The notes under the pieces were generated by a model, which searched no databases, was not told where the DNA came from, and saw only the letters and a program-made list of their open reading frames with translations. This document shows, piece by piece, positions 1 to 11,812 of a stretch of DNA of 64,000 bases. Each line of letters begins with the position of its first letter. Position 1 is the first letter of the stretch. This DNA is from Sparassis latifolia (lineage: Eukaryota > Basidiomycota > Agaricomycetes > Polyporales > Sparassidaceae), in NCBI GenBank assembly GCA_018466975.1, contig CM031562.1, positions 4,092,001-4,156,000 of the forward strand, read 5' to 3'. Made by a program: the position numbers and the translations under genes.

Positions 1-104
1 CCGGCGGGAGACTTGCTCGTCGATGCGGAGGGGACGGTGCGTCTGCCAGATCGCCGGGGCTCCTTGGGTGAGGGCGGTGGGCCCATGGTTGCTACATTGG
101 CCAT
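1..104 (-). CDS. 5' end of an unidentified gene (partial, runs off window)
   Basis: On the minus strand an ATG at 104-102 opens a frame that stays open to the window edge. The 34 visible residues are Pro/Ser/Arg-rich and include PRRSGRRTVPSAS, which looks like the disordered basic N-terminus of fungal chromatin or PHD-type proteins; that resemblance is an impression only. The gene is divergent from VPS8, and the 284 bases between the two start codons would be their shared promoter. A plus-strand frame over the same bases is less convincing. Without the rest of the gene no function can be given. Confidence 0.4.
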   Translation of the reverse strand, partial: MANVATMGPPPSPKEPRRSGRRTVPSASTSKSPA

Positions 105-388
105 GGTGTACGCCAGCGCGACGTGGCACAAGTGGTGCGACGCTGAGAGCTCGACCCTGCACAGAGGAGGTAAGGAGATAGGAAATGGGGAATACTTTCG
201 CAAGGTTTTCGCGAATAAGCCACATCAAGTTTGACTTATATATTTCTCTCTCCCAGTGGGTTATGGCTTAAATATTTTATCAGACAGGGATCCCAAAGCG
301 GCAGTCTAACCTTTCTTGGACCCACACCTCCGTCACTCTGGCCTGAACTCACTGCTGGTACGGCTCGCCATCCGTAACATCCTCGTTG

Positions 389-3300
389 ATGAATGGGACA
401 ACAGTGAACACCAATGACCATTCTCATGTAGCGTCCCGGCCGTCCCTCGATTTCTCTGACACTGAAGGAGAGGAGCTGCAAGAACATGCCGGGGACTATT
501 CCACGCGGTTTGAGGAGCTCATGAGCGACGGCGAAGAGGAATCAAATATCCATGTCAGTGACGAGGAGGAGGACCATGGATTTGTGTACAATGGTGTGGA
601 CTCTGAACCCAAAGGTGGATACCGAGAGCAACTCCGAGATCTTCTTGGTCCGGACCACGAAGAAGACGAGCTTGATGCGGCGGAGGTCGAGCATTCACTC
701 GTTGTCAACAACGGCGAGCATGAGAAGCTTGCGACTCTGATGGGAGACGAGGCGGGCGTGGATGTTGTGAGTCGTGTGTTTGTGGCCCGCTCTGTTGCTG
801 CTCACATACAGGCTATCATATAGCCGCATATTGAAGTACTTTCGGACGATTCTCCGTCCACTTCATCCTTGTCTTCTCCACCATATGGATCGGGCCTTAA
901 TGGTTCTAACACACCCTCCAAGATATATCATCCGTTCCTGCATCCCACAATATCACGCCTTCGTTCGACTACTCCGCAAGCTTCTCGTATACCCTCATCC
1001 AGAAGTATGGGGAGCATAAACTCCTTCGCACGTGACGATCCGTCCGCAGCACCGTCGCACTTCTCCGAGCTATCTCGAATGTCTTCCGGAGATGGCGCGG
1101 AGAGCAGAGCAGATCGTGATCGAGAAGTTTTTAGATGGACACAGTTGCGAGTTGTTGGGGAATATTTGTATGCCAAACATCCTCAGAAAGCTTCTGCATT
1201 ATTGGGTACTGGAAACTTTGGCTCACCTACGGTGCTTGCCGCAAACGGCTTGATCTGCGTCGGTACGGATTCTGGCCAAGTGCTTGTCTTTGACTTCAAG
1301 CAGAACTTCCAGTGCATCTGTGGTGCCGAAACTCCCGGTACGTTCTGCAAAGTTTACACGCTCCACCTTTCTTGACTGCTTCCATTTAGACAGATCGGTT
1401 GGGTCGGTCACTGCACTCGCACTGTCTTTCGACCATACTTTCATCGCCATGGGCCACGCGTCGGGTCACATTCAGTTGTATGACCTAAACAATCCCAAGA
1501 TGCCCGCGCGTTTTGTTGCTCCTACCACACTAGCTGAAGTCGTGTCTGGGCGACAGGAAGGACATCTTCTTGGCTCAAGAATTGTGAACGTCGGGTTTAT
1601 TGCAGGAAAGCATACTGCATTTGTATCCTCTGATGATCACGGGCTTGCGTTTTACCACAGGCTTGGCAAGGTGCTCTTTGTGGATGCCATTGATGTCCTT
1701 CGTATTCTGGGCAAGTATCCGGACATCGAGTCCTCTGTTCCACCAGCTCCTGCTTCAGGACCCCATTTCTTTCGCCGGCGGAAGTCAAGGGTAACGAGCA
1801 CCATACTTGCTATGGGTCCCCTTCCTCTTGGCACGTCCTCACATCCTACAGACCAGTACAACCTCATTGCGTTACTTACACCCATCAAACTTGTTATCGT
1901 CGGTCTCAAGCCAACACCGAAGACCTGGTATAGGCGTCATCGAGAGAGTGATGAGGAAGTCATGTCTAAGTCAAAATTCAAAGGTGCACTGGCCTGGTAT
2001 CCAAGTGTGACCGCCGGTAATGCAGTCACGATAGAACAAGAGTCCAAACGCAGTAAGTCCAACGGAGTGGACCACGGCCCTTCCACCATGCCGATGCTCG
2101 TATACTCCTGGGGCGATACGTTAAACCTCATGCGAGTGTCCGAAACGAAGGCTGTGCAGCAGATACGTAACTCTAGGACTGGCAAAGTACAGAACATAGA
2201 GGTCGGTCGGGTCGTGTTCGAAGAGTCTTCGCGGTGGACGGCCGGCGGAGATGTCCTCTCCTTGCAGTGGCTGAATGTCAATGTGGGTCCCTTTCCGTGG
2301 GTACCTTGTCGATCACGTGCGAATGCTGATAATATCGTTAGCAAGTCGTTGTTCTCACTCCTAGCGCACTGGAAGTGTATGATGTTCGAACCTTGAAACT
2401 CGTGGAACACGTGCCTTATAATGCATGGTCTTTAGTCTCCCCGATATTGAGTCATACCACCAATGGTGCTGTATCTTACTCTGATGCCATCACGGAGGTT
2501 GCCCATAGCGTACGAGTTTACAAGGGCAAGATATTCATTCTCGTGAGTTGCTCAACGTCCTACCGTATTCTAGTACATTGAATGCCTTTTGTCAGGCCCA
2601 GCATGAGGTTCAAGTCGGCACGTTGCTTACCTGGGCAGATCGTATCTTGTCATATGTTGAGTCTGGCGATTTCCTCAGCGCCATCGACCTCACTAGATCC
2701 TACTATCTCGGAGACGCACCCGGCAACAGGAATGGTCTTCCCGATACCGCGGTGAAACTCAAAGAGGTGGTCGGAGAGAAGATGCGCGAGCTCATGGTGG
2801 CTTCGGCCCACTACGCCTTCTCCGAAGATCGCATGACCGACGGCACTCATGTCACACCAGACGGCCGCGGAGTCGACCGTACATTTCTCTTCGAGGGGTT
2901 AGTTGCCACTTGCACTCGCGCGTGCATTGCGCTGGACGACTTCGACTTCCTATTCGAAGATCTTTTCCAGTACTACGACTCCAATGCCATCGCGCGTATA
3001 TTCCTTGCGCAGTTGGAGCCTTTCATCCTCGAAGGCACTGTCAGGCACGTTCCACCCAGAATTACCCAGCGACTCATCGGTCTGCATGACGATGATCACC
3101 GCCCAGACCTTGCGGAAAGGGTAATATGGCACATTGATCCCGATTGTCTGGACATCAATCAGGCGATTACACTCTGCCAGAACTACCGGCTGTATGACGC
3201 TCTTATGTACGTGTATACGCGTGCGTTGAAGGACTACGTGTCACCAGTGGTCGAACTCCTCAGCCTCATCCGCCAGGTGCAGCAATATCGGAAGGCACAT

Positions 3301-5324
3301 AGGGAAGGCTCTCCACCGGCTGCGTACGCGGATGAAGAGGCTATCGAACCCATCGTCTTGAATGCGTACAAGATATATCCGTATCTTGCCGACGTGTTGT
3401 CAGGCCTCACGTACCCTTCGGAGGAACCACTACCAGAGGAAGAGGCATTCCAAGCCAAGAACGACATCTACACATTCCTCTTCTTCGGCCGTTCTAGTAT
3501 GTGGCCTCCAGGGGAGGGGGAAGGCTCATATTGACGTCCGACGAGGAGAACGGCGTGGAGCCAACATACCCTTACACGCGTATTTTATTGCGGTTCGATC
3601 CAGAGGCGTTCTTGCATACTCTTGACTTAGCGTTCGAGGATGCTTACTTCAACGATAAAACGCGACGAGTCAGTCGGTTGGTCATCGTAAAGATCCTCTT
3701 GGAAATCACGAATTCTTCGGGCCTTTCACCAGCTGAGTTTACATTCGTCAATATCTTCCTGGCCCGAAACATCCCGAAATACGTCCAGTTCATCGAAATC
3801 CCACCAAGTGCTTTGCACACCATTTTGATAGGTCTTGCCGAAGATCCCGACCACTCCACTCGTGAGGATCGTCAGCTGGCTGCAGAATACCTGTTGTCGG
3901 CATACACACCACACGAAAGTGATCGTATCATGGTCCTCTTTGAGCAGGCTGGGTTCTACCGGATATTGAGGACTTGGTATAGACAGGAACGGCAATGGTC
4001 GTCGCTGCTCCTCAGTTACCTTGATGACCCTGATATGTCGCCTACGAATGTCTTCCCTTCCGTCAACGAGGTGTTGGACGTTGCGCTGCGCTCGAACAAG
4101 GGTGCCTTACCAAAGGAACTGGGGGCCACTGTCACTGATTCCTTGGGATCATTGCTGCACACGAGTGTTGTCAGCACAGCAGCTCTTCTTGACAAATATA
4201 TGCCTGCTCTACATGAGCGTGCGTTGGAAGCTTTAGGCCTTGATGCCGAGCACGAGCACTTCGCATACTTGCGTTATCTTCTCGGGTCGCCGCAGACAGG
4301 AGAAGAATACGGGATTGAATCTCGGAAGGGTGGGCCATCGCTTAACCTGCTCCCGAGGCTACGCCAGCTGTACATTTCTCTTCTTTGTCGGTTGGAATCC
4401 ACCGGAGTAATAGAGGCCCTCACTAACCTTCCGTCTGACTTCCTCGATGCGACGGAGATGATGCAGACGTGCGAGAAGCACGAAGTTTATGATGCAGTGG
4501 TGTGGATACTGAACCGAAATGGGGATCCCCAGTCGGCACTGACAAAAGCTGAAGCATTCGACAGAGTTCTGTCAACCAGGGTCGCAGACCAGTTGACGAG
4601 TTCTCTTGTTGAGGCAGAGACTGCCATCCACACTTCGCTATCTGCTTTGGAGTCGATAGGCCGAACCACCGTTTCAATCTGTCTCGAGCGTTCAAAACCC
4701 ACTTCCTCTGTCGAAGTGCCGCTGGAGGACATCTGGTTCCAACTTCTCAGGAGCCAGATCGATTCCGTACAGCGTGTCGCTAGCTGCTGTTCTCCCGAGG
4801 CTCTCAATCCTGCTTCGGAGGATCCTACCAGAGAAATGGCTCTCCAGCAGCAGACGTTGACCTCCTTACGTTCACTTGTCCAGCGTACCTTCGGGTCGTT
4901 GATGTCCATCAGCTCTACCAAAGCTGTCTCGTTTCCCAGATTATTCAGGCGGCTCGTGGAATCTGCCTCGGCTAGCCACGTGTCGAAACACACCCTCTAT
5001 GCTGAGTTCCGAACAATCTTGACGGGAATGTTGGACTCGTTTAGGTCGGAGGGCGACTTGCTGATCATCACCAAACGTCTCGTCGACCGTGACCTTTTTG
5101 CGACCATCGAGGAGCTTACGCAGGACCGATTGCAGGGTTGGGCACCGTCCCAAGGAACGTGTCGCTCATGTGGAGAAGTGTTCCTCAATGCTAAAAAAAC
5201 GTCAACGAGTGGAGAGTCGGATTTTGGGAGTGCTGTTCCAATTATTGTATCGCGGACGGGTGCCATATACCATAGTCAATGTTTACCGCCTGATTTTCCC
5301 ACTAATACCAGCATTGTACATTAG
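389..5324 (+). CDS. VPS8: Vps8, CORVET tethering subunit (apparent frameshift)
   Basis: Vps8 is the Rab5-binding subunit of the CORVET complex that tethers early endosomes. The start is the ATG at 389; an acidic N-terminus leads into a WD40-like propeller (around 1200-2400, with GSVTALALSFDHTFIAMGHA and GHIQLYDL), then a long helical region. The C-terminus has a partial RING-like pattern (CRSCGEVF near 5160, HSQC near 5275). Introns I read are 767-823, about 1339-1389, 2282-2340 and 2541-2594. The reading frame changes at about 3515-3520 inside the conserved segment WPPGEG/GRLILTSDEE: frame 1 hits a stop at 3532 and the protein resumes in frame 3. One more G in the G-run at 3515-3519 would restore it. 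It converges on COG2 with about 110 bases between stop codons. Confidence 0.9.
3510..3522 (+). other. Apparent 1-base deletion in VPS8 G-run
   Basis: The G-run at 3515-3519 sits exactly where the VPS8 reading frame breaks. Upstream residues FFGRSSMWPPGEG and downstream residues GRLILTSDEE are both family-like and adjacent, so no intron is needed. A 15-base GTATGT...CAG stretch just upstream (3497-3511) is divisible by three and does not repair the frame. A homopolymer sequencing error is the simplest reading; a true null allele is the alternative. Confidence 0.75.
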
Positions 5325-5432
5325 TCGCATGCACATCTTCTTGGGTATTATTGGTAATTACATAGATCACGCATGGGCTTGCCCGCGCTATTGCTATCTC
5401 TCAAGGGTCTGTGGAATGAAGAAATTGAGTGT

Positions 5433-8400
5433 CTACTTCTGGGTAAATTTGCGCGCATGCGTACCGTCTGCCAGGCTTGTGTGGGCCATTGTCTCCAACG
5501 TCTTGAATGTCTGGTTCTCGTGCACCGCGACGCCCAGCCACTCTGCATCTTTGCCGAAAGCTTCTACGTCCAGGATCATCTGTGCACGAATCTTTTCCTC
5601 ATCTGCCCGCCCGTCGTCGTCCTTTGTCGCACCAGAGCCACCCAGGAATGAGAACGTTGATTTTTTACCCTTCTTCAGCCGGCGGAGAGACTCCTCCGTC
5701 TTCTTCATGGCCGACAAGAAGTACACATATCTGGGGTATCGTGGTGAGCACCACCCCGTAGCCGCATAAGAGAGCGCTACCTTTGCGCGACAACCTCGAA
5801 CACCTCTTCCGCGAACGACTGCAGATATTCCCCCTTAAGCGCTGCGCCAGGGCCGTCCGCTGTGCCGACGCCAAAGAACGCGCGGAGGGCACGGAAGATG
5901 GACACAACGAAGTAACTCGGCTCCGTCGGTGCGCGCTTGCTCGCGGACATCGCACGGAACTGGGACGGGATAGAGCGCATCGAGAGGAGCGCGTCGCATC
6001 CGCGCCGCCCGAGGATGAAGATGATCTGGCTGCAGAGCGGGGGGACGAGCGCAAGGTGCTTCGCCAGTGCCCGCTTGAGCATGTCTATGGGTGCAACGTA
6101 CAGGGATGTACGCTGAGCGTCAAGAGGGCTGAGAAAGGAGGAGGGGCACACCTTCGGGGCTCACGTCGTCTTCGCCCTCACCGAGACTTTCCGGCAACAT
6201 CACGGTCAGCTCTTCACGCCAGAGCTTCATCACCTGTGTCTGCATCGCGTGAATGTCTGTAATCGCCGTGGCGAATTGCTGCAGCTGGACGTCTTCCGCT
6301 GCAGTGGCCTCCGCAGACGCCGCCTCTGTAGGCGGGATTGGCGTCGTGGCACGCGAAAGCTGCGACGAGGGAGAACCAGGAATCTGGGTGATGACAAGTA
6401 AGTCGGGATAACAGGACAGAAGACAATCGGGCTGCATACGTTTCCCAGCTTCTCAGCAGCAACAGCTGCAGCTATCTTTGGTGGGGGCTCAAAGGCCGGT
6501 AGGCTCGCATCCAGCCACGTCTTATATCTGCTCAAAAGCTGAAAGTCCTCAGTATCAGGATTGCATCTGGAAAACCACGGACCACGGACCTGTAGTGTGA
6601 ATTTCCAGAAGCGATAGCTGAGCTCTGGGATGTACACCTCCGCGCTCCAGCAGGTGCTGATGGCGTCCCAGATCGCCGTTGCCTGGAGCGTCATAAATGG
6701 CTCTAAACGCTCATACAATTAGCAGTGAGCCCGGTGCGACATCTGTGGGATAGCGTACCCTTGTTATTTACCCGCTCGAGACGCGTCGTGGCAAGGCTCT
6801 CTTCGAGCTTGGTGACGATCTCCTTCCACCGCAGCTGGAAGTACACCGGGAGCTGCCACCGGCGCTCGAACGTAGCATACACGGGGTGCCCACGCATCGC
6901 CTCGATGGCGTGGACCGAGGGCGCCAGGTACTCCAGTGCACGGATGAACGCTTGGGTCGTCTCGTGGTGCTACATAGAAAGTAACGATAAATCATAGGAA
7001 GGGGCCCAACATGTAGCACTGTATACCTTGCGGAACTCATCCGGCTTTCCCGCAGCGAATACAACGCTCCCAAGCTCGTCCACGACCGCACGACCGACCT
7101 CCGCCCACACGACGTTTGCCATGATCTCGAACCCGCGGCTCTCCTGCGCCCGTACGGGAGCGGCACCAAGCAGAGGGGAAGTCCGCGCGCCGGAGCGCAC
7201 GCATACACTCTCCGCGATCTCCATGATGCGCTTCAGATCACGGTCGACGAAGCGCAGCACAGCGTTGTACAGCACCGCGAGTGGGTCATCGTGCTCGTCG
7301 AGCGCGTGCGGTGCGACGGTGCCTTGGGGTAGGTTGAAAGAGAACGGGTTTTGTTTTGATGCGAAGGCGGAGAAGGGGGTGTAGGGAGTACGGGCGGGTT
7401 GGGAGTAGTGTGGTGGTGCGGCGGAGCGCATTCCAGCGGCGGATGGCGTATGGGGTAGCAAAGGCGAATGGGGTGAGGCAAGAGCACCCGGGTGGACGGT
7501 CTGCAACGCAACGAGCCATTGTCAGAGCAACTTTTTGGGGGATGATTTTGTTACCTTTTTGACAAACTCGCGGACGACCTCTTTCCGGAGGACATCCTCG
7601 GCGTCGCGCCAGAGGCCGAGGACGTCGTATGTCCGCAGACACTCCGTCACGTCCGAAATCCACTTAGACTTCTCCAGCTCGGTCGCCTTGATCTCCTTCC
7701 TGCTCTCCTTCCCCGACGTCAGCGCTATGACCGTGGACGCGAATAAGTGGTCGAGGTCAGACGATAGCGTGGACCGAATACGGTCGACACGCTGAGGGCA
7801 GTGCGGTTAATAGCGGTCGAGAACGGACGCGCAGGACAGCTCACAAACCCATTGAGACTCGTCAACGAACGCGCAGCGCTCCGCGCTCGCGCGCGAGACG
7901 TGGTAGAGCAGCTGGGTGTATTCGGCCGCAACGCGGGCTAGATGCTTGGCGCGGTTTCCTCGTGTTCTGGATGGGGTTCGCGTTTTGTGATTACTTGTGA
8001 GAAACCACGCGGCTCACCTCTCCTCGATGCTGTCATCTTCGGCGTGGGAGAGGCCCATGCCATTGAGCTCCGGATTCTGCTTCTCGTCAGCGGGTGAGGT
8101 GATAAGCAGGAGGGACTCGAGACGCGTGATAGATTCGGATATCTTGAGTAGCAAATGGAGGAAGGCCTGGTACAATGCATTAACGCAAGTTGCAATGCTC
8201 AAAACTCACTTGACAGCAGCGCTCGTAAGGGACCTCTAGCGCAGTGGATACTGCCTCAGAAATGCCGGCACGAGCACTACCAGTCAAAATCTGAGCACAC
8301 ACCTTTTCTTCTCGGAGAGTAGCACGCTGGTTCAGTCTGAGCAGAATCGCATCCTGTATCACTTGCAATATTTGTCGTGCTTCCTACTTCCCATAGCATT

Positions 8401-8871
8401 GTATTATTCGCCCATATCATAGCATATAAAATCATAACGACGCACAAGTACTTGGGCCTTGATATCACCCAACGGGGACTTCAGTCTTTCCAAACGCGCG
8501 CCCTCTCCTCGCAAATCGGTGCTCAGACTGATGAATGCCTCGTAATCATCATTGATGAGCCGGACGAGCTCTTCCTTGAGCGTGGCAAGGTAGTCGCGCA
8601 GCTCCGCGCGGAGGTCGGGGAGCGAGGTATATGCGCGCGAGAGCAGAAAGTCCTCAACGTTGAACGTCCCGGCGGTGAGGTACGGGTTGTCGTGCGAGAG
8701 GGGGATGTAGATGGGCAAGTCACGCTCGGCGGCGGAGAGCTCTTCGACGCTGCTGCCCGGGTTGCGCGAGCGGTCTTTGCGTGCCTCGCGCGCCTCGAGC
8801 TCCTGGGCGAGTCTCTCGAGCTCGAATGGGTCCCGAGAGTTGCTGGGATCTGTACTCGTTGTCGACGGCAT
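5433..8871 (-). CDS. COG2: Conserved oligomeric Golgi complex subunit 2
   Basis: COG2 is a lobe A subunit of the COG tether for retrograde intra-Golgi vesicles. The start is the ATG at 8871-8869. The N-terminal COG2 domain is plain: DLPIYIPLSHDNPYLT, FNVEDFLLSRAYTSLPDLR, then a coiled-coil stretch with RLERLKSPLGDIKAQV. Exons then descend through LARVAAEYTQLLYHVS, an exon with FVDRDLKRIMEIAESV (about 7240), ERRWQLPVYFQLRWKEI (about 6850), WSAEVYIPELSYRFWKF (about 6620) and a C-terminal LGVAVHENQTF segment ending at 5433. I count about nine or ten short introns. A low-complexity Ser/Pro linker lies near 7400-7500. The domain order is complete and no frame break is seen. It is divergent from the glutaredoxin gene across 269 bases. 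Confidence 0.93.
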
Positions 8872-9140
8872 CAAGCACGACGAAGACTAGAGAGGACCGT
8901 GCTCAAGCTCGCTGTTTACAGTGGCGGAGCGAGACGCGCATGTCACGTCCCATCTTCTCACAGCGTGCAGCAACCTCTCTCTCTCGCTTTGCCCTTTCCT
9001 TTCCTTTTCCTTTTGATTTACGATTCCTGCGGACGTAGTCACAGCGGCAGCACAGACTTGCCCAACCGCAGCATAACTCTCTTCGACAGCGACCACCATC
9101 AGCACCGAGCCCAGCACTGAGCCCGACGACTTTGAACATC
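8872..9140. promoter_or_regulatory. Divergent promoter between COG2 and glutaredoxin
   Basis: The 269 bases between the two start codons must carry both promoters. A pyrimidine-rich tract on the plus strand (about 8970-9015, CTCTCTCTCGCTTTGCCC followed by CCTTTTCC blocks) resembles the CT-rich stretches seen just upstream of start sites in filamentous fungi. No clear TATA box was seen. Confidence 0.45.
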
Positions 9141-9920
9141 ATGAGCTCGCCGTACCGCCGCCGCCGCATCGTCTGGGCGGCGATTCTGCTCACAGGAGCC
9201 TTCCTCTTCTATGTAAGCCAGCACCCATCCGCCTCCTTCTGGTCGCTCCCGTCGTCGCTCAAAGACCTCGGCTTCTCCCCTGACGCGTCCGCCTCACGCG
9301 CCGGCCAGCTCGCTCTCGCCAAGTCCAAGGACGCCGCAGAGAGCGTGCCCGAGATCCACGCGCTCCTCCACTTCGTGACGGAGCACCCCGACCAGCGCTT
9401 GAACGGCAGTGCGCTCGACCCTGCGGAGAAGGTCGACGTGCGCGTGTTCGCGCCGGGCGGGGACATGGATTGGGAGAAGCACCTTCGAGTGCTGCGGGAC
9501 GAGGCGCCGCTGGTCGTGTTCAGCAAGACGTTCTGCCCGTATGTCCGCCGTCTGTTTCCGAGAGGCGAGTATGAGCTGCTTATATGCGCTGTTGGCGTGC
9601 AGATTCTCCCAGCGAGCGAAGGCCCTGTTGGGCTCGTACCTGATCTCGCCACCGCCGACCGTCATCGAGCTTAATCTGAGAGAGGACGGGCCGGTCATCC
9701 AAGAACTCTTGCATAGACTGACTGGGCGGCGCACCGTGCCCAATATTCTGCTGATGGTGAGAGAAGTAACTGCAGGAGAAGATATATGACTGACTGAGAG
9801 GTTACTGTCACTCAGGGCGAGTCCATAGGTGGTGCAGACGATATCCAACAATTGCACGATGAAAATAAATTGAAGGTGTTGCTCGAAGAACGCGGATTGG
9901 TAGTGAATGGCCTTGACTGA
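9141..9920 (+). CDS. Membrane-anchored monothiol glutaredoxin (Grx6/Grx7 type)
   Basis: The product reduces or binds glutathione-mixed disulfides, probably in the early secretory pathway. Three exons (9141-9538, 9603-9756, 9816-9920) give 218 residues. An arginine-rich start (YRRRRIVW) is followed by a hydrophobic signal anchor (AAILLTGAFLFYVSQ), then a spacer of about 90 residues and a glutaredoxin domain. The active site is CPFS, split by the first intron inside the third codon; the glutathione-site motifs TVPN and GGADD are present. Signal anchor plus monothiol site is the layout of yeast Grx6/Grx7 of the Golgi and ER, so the location is inferred. The 5' neighbour, COG2, also acts at the Golgi, but no co-regulation is shown. 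Confidence 0.9.
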
Positions 9921-10110
9921 AGACTAACATTGTACAGTACCGTGGGGCGGTCGTGTTGTTGTAAGATACCATTTGGTCGGCTGCTTCAAATACATCCTGG
10001 CGTGCCAGTGAAATAAAAAACGATGGTATAAGGAGTCTGACGGAGACGTCATCGGTATAACATAAGTGGCGCAGATAGAATCATCGCTACTGCACTTCTG
10101 CACAACTTGA

Positions 10111-11169
10111 TCATGAGTCGTATGGCGGCAAGCCCCACTCCTCGGGCACGAAGTCTTCCAGAGAGCGCAGTGTCTGATCAGCCTCGTGAGCACCTGCCGA
10201 CGACCCAAGGTCCGCCGCATCCACCAATAGTATATTAGGGTCCGGGACCCAAATTACTGCACCAATATACAACAGCATCAGTGTGTACCTCCCACATAAC
10301 CACGCCCCCAAAAAAACAGCGTACCATTCATACCGGCCCGCTTCCCCGCCTGCAGCCCTGGAATCGCATCCTCAAACACAAGCCCACTCGCCCTCTCCCT
10401 CCTCTGCTCGTCCGAGACCTCAACCCCAGGCTCGCCCTCCTCCCCCAGCCCGACGGCGCGCCCCAGACACGTCTCCGCCGTGACCAGGAAAATATCCGGG
10501 TGCGGCTTCCCGCGGCCGGGGCGCACGAGTCCGTCGTCCGCGCACACGACTCGGCCACCGAACGCGTCGAAGAGCGCATCGCCGAGATGCGCGCTCTTAA
10601 GCTCAAAGTTGCGGCGCTGCGAGCCCGTCGCGAGCGCGATCGGCACACGATGCGCGGTGAGGTGCCGCACGAGGCGCACCGCGCCGGGCAGCGGGCGCAC
10701 GCTGGGCCAGAGCGCGTCCTGCGCGACGCGCCGCTCGGTGAGGTACGCGTCGATCGTGAAGGCGGGAGGGAGGTCGGGGAAGAAGGAGAGCAGGTGCGCG
10801 GCGGCGTCGCGCTCGGCTGTGGGCGGTCTGCCTCTGAGTGGGGCGCGTTAGTGGGGAGTGTGTGGGTGGCGTACGCTTGCCCATGAGCCCGGCTTTGATG
10901 TCCCAGGTCATAGTCTTGCCGTACCGCGCGAGGATGTTGTCTGCGAGATCGGCGTGACGGTTGAGTTACATACATGGAGGATCGATTTTGGACGATAGGC
11001 TGCTTACTGGTGACATCGGTGTACACCCTCTCCGAGTCGATCAGCAGTCCTATAGGTAGAGTGCGTGTGATCGTCGCGTTGGGCAGGAGCACGGTGTAGC
11101 ATTCAGTCTGATCTACATACCGTCCATGTCGAAGAGAACATACTCAATTCGCGGTCTCTTCGTCGTCAT
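10111..11169 (-). CDS. HAD-superfamily phosphatase, GS1/HDHD1-like
   Basis: A cytosolic HAD hydrolase of the group that includes pseudouridine-5'-phosphatase and other sugar-phosphate phosphatases. The start ATG is at 11169 and TGA at 10113-10111. Motif I is DMDGLLIDSE, with the first intron directly after DMDG. Motif II is ALATGS, motif III is the lysine of GKPHPDIFL, and motif IV is FEDAIPGLQAGKRAGM. The helical cap includes NILARYGKTMTWDIKAGLMG. About four introns are read, the last near 10250-10325. All four catalytic motifs are intact, so the protein should be active; the substrate cannot be told. The ending GLPPYDS is usual for fungal members. It sits between two glutaredoxin-fold genes. 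Confidence 0.88.
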
Positions 11170-11812
11170 CGAACGCACTGGTCGGTTGTCTACTCACAAA
11201 GTCTATGCAGATGCACTGGGTCAAACGCTGGTATGATTCATCGACAAGGAAGCAACAGTGAGAGAGCAGGTGCGCCAACGCTGCCGTCGGGACCAGATGT
11301 ATGGGCGTCGCCATCGATCACGAACCCGGCGTCGACCACGATCGTGAGACGATCTGACCTCGGGCAAGGCACGTCCCGACGTCGGACTCACAGGCGAAGC
11401 AGCAGCAACCCACTCAGCGAGATCGATGATGAGAATTATAGCGAGCGACGACAGTAGAGGTTATTACGATAGCAATAAAGAGGAGAGACATACGGTACGC
11501 GGTCCGACGGAGCATCTACACAGCCTCAAAATCAGTATCAGTACCAGTGCGCAGACCGACAATGATCAAGAAACCCGCACGCTCCTTCGCCTATGCACGC
11601 GTATGTAGTGATGATGGAGATCAGATGGATTGGCGAATGTCCCGCGGTGCTACGTGCCAAGCTCTACAGTAATTGCGGCGTAGTAGCGGAATAGGACTCT
11701 AGTGATACACCCGACCATACCACTCGGCACTATAATCCGACAAGGAGCGCGGTCTAGTGGCGGCCCCGACAACGAGGAAAGGAAGGGCGAAGGCGCGCGG
11801 CAGGAGGCTGCG
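11170..11812. other. Intergenic, no gene recognised
   Basis: This gap lies between the HAD start and the end of the glutaredoxin-like gene. A plus-strand frame of about 74 codons (11233-11457) rich in Arg/Ser has no recognisable domain. The left part would hold the HAD promoter. Confidence 0.5.

Noticed and set aside
3497..3511. GTATGT...CAG mini-intron in VPS8
   Set aside because: Only 15 bases and divisible by three, so it neither fits known intron sizes nor repairs the frame.
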